Assembly: GCA_938003835.1 (NCBI GenBank)
Contig: CALKXJ010000007.1
Location: forward strand, 186,001 to 250,000
Direction: 5' to 3'
Source of the DNA: an uncultured Bryobacteraceae bacterium
GTDB lineage: Bacteria; Acidobacteriota; Terriglobia; Bryobacterales; Bryobacteraceae
Length of the DNA stretch: 64,000 nucleotides
Below the pieces are notes generated by a model. That model saw nothing but the letters and a program-made list of their open reading frames with translations. It was not told where the DNA came from and made no database searches. Made by a program: the position numbers and the translations under genes. This document shows positions 35,142 to 44,000 of this stretch, piece after piece (within the stretch, counting starts at the first letter, position 1; every line of letters begins with the position of its first letter).

Positions 35142-36341
35142 TTACGTCCGGCGCCTCGGAATCAGCCACTCCGGCGGCGGTACGCCCCGCTCGCGCCGCG
35201 CCGCACGGAAATCGAATACGGCCTCGCGGATGGGGGTACCGATTACCTCGATCCGGTTCAGATCTCGAGTGCCGACCCCGAGCTCCTCGGCCAGGCGGAG
35301 CGTGCTGTCACAGAACTCAAATGGCGGCGCGCCGCGGTCGGCCATCGGATCGAAACCCATGAGCGCCGCGCCGACCGCATCCGTGCACACCGCATTCGTG
35401 CCCACTACGAGCAATCCCGGGCTCACCGGGAACGACCCGCGCGAGCCCGCCGTCTCGCCCACCGCCTGGCTCTCGATGCCGTCGATAATCGCCAGATCGA
35501 TCGGCCGGGCCGCCGCCAGATCCGCCACGCACCGCGGGACGCGGTAGCCGCCCTCGCGCGGGGAATTCGGGTCGATCTCCTGCGGCGCGCTCTTCGACGG
35601 CGGCCGCCGCCCGTAGTGAATCACCGCGCCACGCCCACCCCGCGGCACCAGGCTTGGCTCCTGCTCCCCCGCGCCCTCGCCGTAGATCGTGCAAGGCGTA
35701 ATTCCGAAGGAGTTTTTCATCGCCAGGGTGATGCCCGCCGTGAGATGTTCCTTCAGCTTGGCGATGGACACATAGACGTCGCAGTCGCGGTAGGAGTGGT
35801 TCAGGTCATAGGCCGGAAACAGATGGCCGCCCTTCGGCACCGGGAACCGGTAGTACTGCTTGCCATAGCCCAGGTAATTCGTGTTCTCGAATTCTACGCG
35901 CCGCGCCGTCGCCACGAAGTCCTGGGGCTCCCAGCCCGCCTTCAGCATGAACTCCTCGAGCGGCTCCGCCGTCGACCACGGACTTTCGAGCAACCGGATG
36001 CGGTGCGCTCCGGCGCGGTCCATCAACCGCATCGTCGCCAGAACCACCGCCGGGTGCGTCCACGTCGTCTGCTCGAGCGGCGCATGGCCCAGGCGCCGGT
36101 CCGCCGTGCCGGTCAGGTTCAGCTTGATCGCGACGGTCTTGCCTTTCACCAGCCGGCCCAATCCTCCGATCTGGTCGAACATGCGCTCGAGCACGGGGAA
36201 AAGCTCCCCGGGCTCGTAAGTCCGGCAGCGCGCCACCGCCACCGGCGCCGCCGGGGCGTTCGCCCGCGCCAGACCAGCCGCGCCCGCGGCGGCGGCCGCC
36301 TGCAACCACGCCCGTCTTGTATAGGTATGGAAAGAACTCAT
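35142..36341 (-). CDS. TAT-exported DUF362 domain protein
   Basis: 399 residues. Leader TYTRRAWLQAAAAAGAAG is a twin-arginine signal. The DUF362 domain shows KTVAIKLNLTGTADR near residue 70, VYVSIAKLKEHLTAGITLAM with the NSFGI motif after it, and DLAIIDGIESQAVGETA. DUF362 occurs in ferredoxin-like and uncharacterised exported proteins; here no 4Fe-4S cysteine motif is visible, so a redox role is not supported. It follows the enolase-superfamily gene 36402-37637 (60-base gap, same strand), suggesting co-expression. Confidence 0.8.
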   Translation of the reverse strand: MSSFHTYTRRAWLQAAAAAGAAGLARANAPAAPVAVARCRTYEPGELFPVLERMFDQIGGLGRLVKGKTVAIKLNLTGTADRRLGHAPLEQTTWTHPAVVLATMRLMDRAGAHRIRLLESPWSTAEPLEEFMLKAGWEPQDFVATARRVEFENTNYLGYGKQYYRFPVPKGGHLFPAYDLNHSYRDCDVYVSIAKLKEHLTAGITLAMKNSFGITPCTIYGEGAGEQEPSLVPRGGRGAVIHYGRRPPSKSAPQEIDPNSPREGGYRVPRCVADLAAARPIDLAIIDGIESQAVGETAGSRGSFPVSPGLLVVGTNAVCTDAVGAALMGFDPMADRGAPPFEFCDSTLRLAEELGVGTRDLNRIEVIGTPIREAVFDFRAARRERGVPPPEWLIPRRRT

Positions 36342-36401
36342 AGCACCCAGCCTTCTGCCTCTGGCTTCACTCTAGCCCAGCCCCTCCGGCCGCGTCAAAC
36401 T

Positions 36402-37637
36402 TTAGCCACGCTCCAGACCGTGCCGCTTGAGAAACGCCGGATCCCAGTCGATACCCAACCCCGGCGCCTCCGGAGCATGGACGAAGCCCTCGGAGTCGAC
36501 CGGATAGGGAGCGGCGAAGCCGACCTGAAAGCCCTCTGGATTCCAGTAGCCGGGATCGTACATGTATTCGATATAACCGCTGTTGGGCGCCGCGCATTGC
36601 ATGTGGAGATTCGCCATCATCCCCACGCCGCTCTTGCCGTGGTGCGGTCCGAAAAGAACGCCGAAGGCCTCGCCCATCGCCGCCATCTTGCGCACCAACG
36701 AGATCGGGCCGCTCACCACCGGGTCCGGCTGGATGTAGCTGAAGGCCCCTTTGACCAGGATCTCGCGAAATTCCCCGAGCCCGCGGTTGCCCTCGCCCCC
36801 GGCCAGATGCATCCGCGTAAGCCCGCTTCGTAGCCGCGCCAGCTCCTCGAGCGCCCCGCGCGCGAGCGGCTCCTCCAGCCAGTAGACGCCCATCTCCTCG
36901 AGCGCCCTCGCCGTCTCGGAGGCGCGCCGGTAATCCCACACCGGCGGCGGATCGCCGGGCCGCTTGCCCGCCTGATTGGCGTCCACCATGACGGTGATGC
37001 GATCGCCGGCCGCCCGCACCACCGTCTCGACCAGCCGCAGGTCGTCCTTCATCTCCGCGTGGTGCAGGCGCAGCTTGATGGCCCGGAAGCCCGCCTCGTA
37101 AAACCGGCGGGCGTCCTCGGCGCGTTCCTCCGGCGTCTTGTCAAAATGCACCGTCGCGGCGTAGGCGCGCACCTTGTCGGCGGACGCTCCCCAAACCCGA
37201 TACAGCGGCGCGCCGAGCGCCTTGCCCACGATGTCCCAAAGCCCGATTTCCAGGAAATAGAGACGAACCGGCGCCTTTTGCTTTTCGAAGAACTCCGTCT
37301 GGTGCCGCGCGATCTCAAACGGATCTTTGCCCGCGAAATACGCCTCGGCCCGGCCCTGCACCTCCGCGGCGATGCCCTCGGGCAAGCGGTAGTCGCCGTC
37401 GATGGTGGTGCCCACCAGACCCTGATCGGTCAGGAACTGGGTGACCACGTAGTCGCGCGTATCGAGCGGCGTCCGCTTTGGATCCCAGGGCAGGACAAGA
37501 CCCTTGCCGGTCGCCACGCCGCGCACTTCGATCGTCTTGACCGCCTTGATCCGCAGCGGCTTGACGCCGCGCGGCCGCTCCGGCGCCCGGCAGCCCGCCG
37601 CCAGCGCCCCGAGAATCGTAAAGTCGCGCCGTCGCAT
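36402..37637 (-). CDS. Exported enolase-superfamily (mandelate racemase-like) protein, possible TAT lipoprotein
   Basis: 411 residues from the ATG at 37637. The N-terminus MRRRDFTILGALAAGCRAP combines a twin-arginine-like start with a lipobox (LAAGC), so the mature protein may be lipid-anchored outside the inner membrane. The barrel has AIKLRLHHAEM (Lys), ITVMVDANQAG (metal Asp), YWLEEPLARG (metal Glu), LAGGEGNRG and FGPHHGKSGVG (His). The reaction is likely dehydration or epimerisation of a sugar acid. An upstream ATG at 37676 would bury the leader and is rejected. Confidence 0.85.
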   Translation of the reverse strand: MRRRDFTILGALAAGCRAPERPRGVKPLRIKAVKTIEVRGVATGKGLVLPWDPKRTPLDTRDYVVTQFLTDQGLVGTTIDGDYRLPEGIAAEVQGRAEAYFAGKDPFEIARHQTEFFEKQKAPVRLYFLEIGLWDIVGKALGAPLYRVWGASADKVRAYAATVHFDKTPEERAEDARRFYEAGFRAIKLRLHHAEMKDDLRLVETVVRAAGDRITVMVDANQAGKRPGDPPPVWDYRRASETARALEEMGVYWLEEPLARGALEELARLRSGLTRMHLAGGEGNRGLGEFREILVKGAFSYIQPDPVVSGPISLVRKMAAMGEAFGVLFGPHHGKSGVGMMANLHMQCAAPNSGYIEYMYDPGYWNPEGFQVGFAAPYPVDSEGFVHAPEAPGLGIDWDPAFLKRHGLERG

Positions 37638-37699
37638 CGCGCGGCCATCATAGACCGCTCTGGCACACCTGCGCAAGCCGCGATTCCCGGAGCGCTCCC

Positions 37700-39739
37700 T
37701 CAGCGCCGCGCCAGCGCCCGCTCCAAGTCTTCATGCACCGCCCGGAGCAGATCCTCCCCGGCCGTGTGCACGAACAGATGCCCGCCGGCGAACCACCGCA
37801 GGTGAAACTCCCCCTCCGTCTGCTCCCTCCAGGCTTCGAGCGCCTCTGGCGTCATTCGTACGTCCTCGGCGCCCGCATAGACCACGATGGGGCACCGAAG
37901 TTTCGGGCCGGGCTCGTACACATAGGCCCGGCTGAGGGCCACATCGGCGCGCAGGGCCGGCAACACCAGCCGTTTCAGATCCTCGCTTTCGAAAATCTCC
38001 CTCGTCGCGCCGAGTCGCTCCAGCTCGCCGAGCAGCTCCTCTTCACCCGGATCCGGCCCGATAATGGCTGTACGTCGCAACTGCGGCGCGCGGGCCGCGG
38101 CCACCAGCAACACCTGCGGTTCGGGCCTTCCCTCCCGCGCCAGCCGCCGCGCCAGCTCGAAGGCCACCAGCGCCCCCATGCTGTGCCCGAAAAAGGCATA
38201 GGGCCGGTCGAGCTCCGCCGTGATCGCCCGCGCCAGCTCGCCCACCAGCGTCTCGATCCGGTCAGCGGGCGCCTCCGCAATCCGGCTCTCCCGGCCCGGC
38301 AGCCGCGCCGGGCACACGGCCACCCACCGGGCCAACCGTCCCTCCCAGCCACGAAAAACCGCCGCGCCACCGCCCGCGTACGGGAAGCAGAATAGGCGCA
38401 GTTGCACCTCGGCGTCGCGCCGCAAACCCGGGAACCATCGCTCGGCCCCCTGCTGAGCGCGGCGGCGCAACCTGGCGACGAGCAACGCCCGCTGATCCGG
38501 CGAAAGTTTCTCCCGGAGAGAGCTGCCCGCAGGCCTCTTGACGCCGGTTCGCTGGGGCGGCCGACTCGCCACCGTCTCGAGCAACCGCTCGAGCGGCTCG
38601 ACGCTCACGCCGGCCGCATACTCGAGCGCCCGGCGCCGCCCTTCACGTGAAAGCCTCTCATAACGGTCGCGGTCACCGAGCAGCTCTTCGAGCGCCCGCC
38701 TCCACGGCCCGGTGTCCTGTTCGGGCACCTCCGCCACCGGCACCATCTGTTCGTCGACCTGATGCCGGTAGCGGGCAATTGGCCGCACCGGCACCAGATA
38801 GTCAAGGCCCATCATCGCCTCCGGAATACCGCCCACTTGGGCGGCGATGACCGGCACGCCGCGCAGCCAGGCCTCGACCACGATGCGGCCGCGCGCCTCC
38901 ACCCAAAGCGACGGAACCAGCATGACGCGCGTTCGCTCCAGGATCCGCTCGATGTCATCCACCGGCTCGAGCAAAGTCACGTTTGGGCGGCGGCGAAGCG
39001 CCTCGAGATCCGCGGCTGTGGTTCCCCAGGTCGGCACCGCAGCAAAGCGAACCTCCGGCAGGGCATCGGCGAGCGCCAGGAAAATCGCGATCCCCTTCAC
39101 GGCGCAGGGATTCACCATCGTGACGAACTCGTTGTCCCAGCGGCCGAGCTCCCGGTACGGCCCGCCTTCGAGCGGTGAAATCGGAAGCGCCTCGGCGGCT
39201 ATCCCGCTCCACCGCCGAACATAATCGGCGACGTACCGGCTCACTCCCACCACCGCGTCCACGCGCCGCAGCCGCTCGGTCATCTCCCTGCTTTCGAACG
39301 CCGCCTCCGGCCCGAACGGCAGCGCCAGCGTCGTTCGCACCAGATAGACCAGGGCCCCGCGCTCCTCCCGGAGCGCCGCCTCCAGGAAAATCTGCGCCGG
39401 GTCGTCGGTCGATAGCAGGATCACGTCGGGTTCGAATTCCCGGATCGCCCGCTGGAGCTCCGCGCGGAGATTCGTCTTGCCCGTGAGAACACGCAGGCGC
39501 ACGCCGTGGAGCGCCAGCCGCACGAGTCCCTCCTCGACGGCCAGCGGCGCAAGGCCACGCCGCTCGAGCTCCTCCAGATAGTTTCGCTCGACCTCCTCGC
39601 CGAAGTTCCCCGAAGCGCGCGCCACCACCTCGCAGGCGTGCGAGCGGGCCGCCAGCGCCTCCATCAGCAGCCGGTTGGATTTGTCTCCACCGCCATGCGA
39701 CGGGTAGTACGGCGAGTTCTGTGCCAGCAGGATCCGCAC
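37700..39739 (-). CDS. Fusion of a GT4 glycosyltransferase and a type II thioesterase
   Basis: 679 residues. Residues 1-~395 are a GT-B glycosyltransferase similar along its length to the next gene (VNPCAVKGIAIFL, PTWGTTAADLEALR, PSLWVEARGRIVVEAW keeping an EX7E). A linker with LSPDQRALLVARLRRRA (about 412-428) follows. Residues ~447-679 are an alpha/beta-hydrolase thioesterase: LRLFCFPYAGGGA, FFGHSMGALVAFELA with S520, D626 in AGAEDVRMTPE and H654 in FAGGHLFVH, a full triad. Type II thioesterases release or proof-read carrier-bound acyl chains. GTG start, six bases after the previous stop; third gene of the assembly-line operon. Confidence 0.87.
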   Translation of the reverse strand: MRILLAQNSPYYPSHGGGDKSNRLLMEALAARSHACEVVARASGNFGEEVERNYLEELERRGLAPLAVEEGLVRLALHGVRLRVLTGKTNLRAELQRAIREFEPDVILLSTDDPAQIFLEAALREERGALVYLVRTTLALPFGPEAAFESREMTERLRRVDAVVGVSRYVADYVRRWSGIAAEALPISPLEGGPYRELGRWDNEFVTMVNPCAVKGIAIFLALADALPEVRFAAVPTWGTTAADLEALRRRPNVTLLEPVDDIERILERTRVMLVPSLWVEARGRIVVEAWLRGVPVIAAQVGGIPEAMMGLDYLVPVRPIARYRHQVDEQMVPVAEVPEQDTGPWRRALEELLGDRDRYERLSREGRRRALEYAAGVSVEPLERLLETVASRPPQRTGVKRPAGSSLREKLSPDQRALLVARLRRRAQQGAERWFPGLRRDAEVQLRLFCFPYAGGGAAVFRGWEGRLARWVAVCPARLPGRESRIAEAPADRIETLVGELARAITAELDRPYAFFGHSMGALVAFELARRLAREGRPEPQVLLVAAARAPQLRRTAIIGPDPGEEELLGELERLGATREIFESEDLKRLVLPALRADVALSRAYVYEPGPKLRCPIVVYAGAEDVRMTPEALEAWREQTEGEFHLRWFAGGHLFVHTAGEDLLRAVHEDLERALARR

Positions 39740-39745
39740 CGATTC

Positions 39746-41059
39746 TCAACCGCCGCTTGCCGGCCGCAGCTTCTCCCGGAGCTTCTTGACGAGCAACGCT
39801 CGCCGCTCCCGAGCGGCCTCCTCGCCCGGCCGGGCCGCGACACCGCCCACTTCCTCGGGCATTCGCGGCTCGAGCCCGGCCAGATACTCCTCAAATGCCT
39901 CCGGCCGAACCGCAAGCACGAATCGCAAGGCTGCCTCACGCGCCGCGTCCGACTCCCGCCGGTAGAGGTCCGCATCGCTCATCAACTCTTCGAGCGCCTG
40001 CGCCCACGGCCCGATGTCCTGCTCCGGCACCACCGCCACCGGCATCCGGTTTTCGTCGAACACCGTCCGGTACCGCTCGATCGGCCGCACCGGCAGCACG
40101 TAGCGGGTGCCCTGCTTCGCTTCCGGCAGCCCTCCCTGATCGCTGGCCAGCACCGGCACCCCGTAAAGCATCGCCTCCATGACGACGAGACCGAAGCCCT
40201 CCGGCCACAGCGAGGGTACGAGCAGAATCTTCGTCTGGCGCAGCACCGCCTCGATGTGCCGCGCTTTGGCGAGCAGGGTGATGTTGTTCGCCGCCCGCAG
40301 AGCCGCAAGATCCGCCGCCGTCGTCCCCCAGCCCCGCAACGCTCCGAAGCGATACTGCGGAAACCGGCGCGCCAGCTCGAGAAAGATGGAGATCCCTTTC
40401 ACCGCACAGGGATTGATCATCGTGATGAGCCCGTCGGCGTTCGGATCCCGGTGCGCGTATGGACGCTTCCCATAGACGGGCGGATGGATCACCACCGGGC
40501 GCCGTCCCAAGTGCCTCTCGATGTAGCGTGCAGTAAAGTCGCCGATGGTGACGATGCCGGCCGCGCGCCGCACCAGCTCCGCTCTGGACGCGCTCGGGTT
40601 CAGGCTTGCGGGTCCGAACGGGAACATTTGGGGCGTATGGGCCAGATAAACCACCCGCCCTGGCGCCGCTCGCTGCGCCTCCCCCAGGAGCGCTTGCCCG
40701 ACGTCTTCGCTCGATACCAGCACCCAGTCCGGCGCGAACTCCCGAATCGTCTCGGCGAGCGCTGCGCGTATCCGGCCCGGCTCCCGCACCGCGTAGACCG
40801 TGAGCTCCCCCTGGCGCAGCACCTCGCAGCCGAGGCGAGGCTCGGTTCGGATGCGCTGCACCCGGATGCCCTGCTCCTCCAGATCGGCGCGGAGGCGGGC
40901 TCGGCGTTCGGGCGTGTCCTCCGCCGCTGCGGGCGCCACGATCCGGCACTCGTGGCCTCGCGAGGCCAGATGCTCCAGCCAGGCCAGGTTGCTCCGCGTC
41001 GAGCCTCCCCGCGGCGGCACATGCACCGCATTCGAGGTCAGCAGGATCCGCATCTTCAC
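39746..41059 (-). CDS. GT4 family glycosyltransferase of the assembly-line operon
   Basis: 437 residues. GT-B fold with SNAVHVPPRGGSTRSN at the N-terminus, ITMINPCAVKGISIFLELA opening the second domain and VPSLWPEGFGLVVMEAMLYG at residues ~281-300. It is clearly paralogous to the glycosyltransferase half of the next gene, implying a tandem duplication. Residues 417-431 (RERRALLVKKLREKL) match the linker of that fusion and resemble NRPS linker or docking helices. The GTG start shares GTGA with the stop of the giant synthetase, so translation is coupled. The sugar and acceptor are unknown; the carrier-bound acyl product is the obvious candidate. Confidence 0.87.
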   Translation of the reverse strand: MKMRILLTSNAVHVPPRGGSTRSNLAWLEHLASRGHECRIVAPAAAEDTPERRARLRADLEEQGIRVQRIRTEPRLGCEVLRQGELTVYAVREPGRIRAALAETIREFAPDWVLVSSEDVGQALLGEAQRAAPGRVVYLAHTPQMFPFGPASLNPSASRAELVRRAAGIVTIGDFTARYIERHLGRRPVVIHPPVYGKRPYAHRDPNADGLITMINPCAVKGISIFLELARRFPQYRFGALRGWGTTAADLAALRAANNITLLAKARHIEAVLRQTKILLVPSLWPEGFGLVVMEAMLYGVPVLASDQGGLPEAKQGTRYVLPVRPIERYRTVFDENRMPVAVVPEQDIGPWAQALEELMSDADLYRRESDAAREAALRFVLAVRPEAFEEYLAGLEPRMPEEVGGVAARPGEEAARERRALLVKKLREKLRPASGG

Positions 41060-44000
41060 GTCGCCCCTTCGCCCTGCTCCTCTTCGAGCAGCGCGCGGAT
41101 CTCCTCCTCGCTCATGCCCTCGAGCTCCTTGAGCAAAGCCGCGTACTCATCCGGGGAATCTCGCTCGATCCGCTCCAGCTCGATCGCCCTGGCGAGCTCC
41201 GCCACCGAAAAGTTGCCCGTAAAGATGACATCGAGCGGCAGCTCGACCTGGTAGCGTTCACGAACGCGGCCGAGCATCTGCACCGCCAGAAGCGAATGCC
41301 CGCCCAGGTCGAAGAAATTCTCGTGCAGGCCGACTCGCTCGACGCCGAGCATCTGGGACCACAGGGTGGCGAGCTCCTCCTCGAGCGGTGTCGCAGGCGG
41401 CACGTAGGCGCTTGCCGGCGCCGGCGGCCGTCTTTGGCCCCGCACCTGCTCAAGAATCGTCGCCGGATCCCGGAGCTCGCGCGCAATGCGCGCGTAATCC
41501 ACCGAAGGCGCCGCGGCCGCAGAAGGAACCTCTCGCGCGGCGGCCACTGGCACCCGCGCGTCCGGATCGTAGGTTACTTGCGCCGCCCGCTCCGCCGGGT
41601 AAGCGAAAATGGCGCCGCCTTCCGCAGGCTGCTCCCATTCGGCGCCGGTCTCGCGCAGGAAGCCGTAGGCCGGCTCGTTGCGGGCCGTCTTCACGTAAGG
41701 AATCATCACTCGGCTCAGGCCGCACCCGAGAGCGATCTCGCCGAGCCGCGCCAGCATACGGTGCTCCACGCCGCGCCCCAGTGCCCGGCAGCTCAGCAGG
41801 AAGGTGTCCACCTCCAACGCCTCGGCCGTCGTTTGGTAAATGACGACGCCCACTAATCCATAACTGCCGAAGCGATCCCGCACGTGAACCGCCAGACACT
41901 CGGCGCCGCCGGTGAGCATCGCCGCCACCTCGGTCTCGGTCCGCCGGCGCGGCGCGACGTTCATTTGATTTGTCCGCTGGGTGAGCTGGGCCACCCGCGC
42001 CAACTCCGCTGCCTGCGCCCGCTCGATCCGCACGTCAAGCTGCAGAGCATCGAGGAATTCCCGCAACGTCGCCACCTGATGCGCCAGCCGGATCCGTCTC
42101 AGCCGTTCCCCGTACATCTCGGCCCGCCGGCGGTCCTCCTCCGTGACCGCCCAGCGGTCGAACGCCCAGACGTGCTCGAGAAAATCCGGAATCTCCTCCT
42201 CCGCCTGCGGCAGCGCAAGCGTCAGCACTTCCGGGCAGTTCGCCTCCACCTCGGCGCATTCGGCCGGGTTGTCGTCCACGAATAAGAAACTGTCCAGTCC
42301 GAGATCGAGCTCGCACGCCAGGGCGCGCAGGTTCTCCGATTTCGGCCTCCAGTTGACCTTCCAGGCGACAAAATCCTCCCGGCTTAGCGGCATCTCGGGA
42401 TGCGCGGCAAAGACGGCCTCGACATCGGCCTCGTTGTTCTTGCTGACGAGGGCCAGCAGCATGCCCGCCTGCCGCCTGGCCCGCATGAACTGCTGCAACC
42501 GACGGTGCGCCGCGGTGATCTCGACGCCCTCAGGGCCGTCCTCGGCGCACACGCCCCGCCACAGCGTCTGATCGGCATCCAGGACGATCACCTTGTAGCG
42601 CGATCCCGCCAGCGCATGAATCCGGCGCGCGAGAAAGGTCCCCACCGCTGCAAAGAACTCCGGGGTGTAGGGCAGACGCCCGAGCTGGTCCGCATGCGGG
42701 TCGAAGACGGACGTCGCCGGATAAAGCGCGGCAATCTGTTCCCAGCGAACCACCTGGACCGTCGACGAGCTGGCGAAGCTCGCCGCAATCACAGCCTCCG
42801 CATGCCCCAGCCGCTCATCGCCGGAGTCGCTAGGACACAGAACGACTAGAAACGGCGCCATGGCCTGCCCGGCAGCGGTTCGGAGTGCCGAGACGAACTC
42901 GGCCGCGATCCGTTCGGCGAGCTCCGCGCCGCCGGCCAGCCAGTCCGCCAGACGGACCAGCAGGACGTTCGCGCCGCCGCGATTCGTGCACACCAGGCTG
43001 CCCGGATCGAGCAATTGCTGAAATACCTGATTGAAAGGAGCAAACCGAACCCGATAATCCAGTCCAAGCTCGCGAAACCAGAACTCGAGGACCTCTCCGA
43101 CCGGTTCGGCCGTGAAGGTCGCCGCCAGGGCAACGACGGCGACGTCCCTCTCATCACCCCGCAAGCTTTCGGCCACCTCCAGCTCGCTCAGTCGCCGCCT
43201 TTCGCCGTCACTCCATCGCTCGAGCAATCTCAGGTATGATTCGACAGCCGCGCGCACCCGGGCCGGCTCGAGCAGATCGAGGGCGAACAGCGCCTCGCCG
43301 CGCATCCGGTCGGCCTCTTCGACCAGGGTGATGAACAGCTCAAAATCCGTCTCGCCGGTGTCGATGCCCACCGCCTCGAACTCCAGCCCGGCCGGCGCCG
43401 TCCCCGGGATGGGGCCTTTCACCAGGCTGAACATCGCAGCCACGAGCGGTGGCGATCCCCGACCCGCCGCCTGCGCCACCTGGGCAAACGGCAGCTCCTC
43501 GTGCGCGTAGACCGCCGCGATCTCGCGCCGCGTGCGTTCCGCGATCTCCGCCTGATCCGGGTCGCCGCGTAGATCGATCCGCAACACCGCGGGCGCGGCA
43601 AAATAGCCGATCAACCCTTCGAGCTCCCGACGGGGGCGCCGGGCGGCGGTGATACCCAACACCACATCCGTCTGGCCGGTCCAGCGCGCCAGAAGGGCCG
43701 CCATGGCTCCCGCCAGCAGCGTGAACAGGGTCATGCCCCGCTCGCGGGCGGTTTCGCGCAGGCGCCTCGCCAGCTCGCCTCCCACCTCGAAGCGCTCCAC
43801 GCCGGCCTGGAAGACCGGCCTGTTCGGCCGCGGACGCCCCGGCGCCAGCTCCAGCCGCGGCGCGCCCGCCAGGTGCTGGCGCCACCACTGCTGGAGTTGC
43901 TCGCTCCTCTCGGCCGTAAGCCGCTCGCGCTGCCAGGCGGCGAAATCCCCGTAGCTGATTTCCAGCGGCGCAAGCTCCGGCGCCCGGCCCTCACCGCCGG

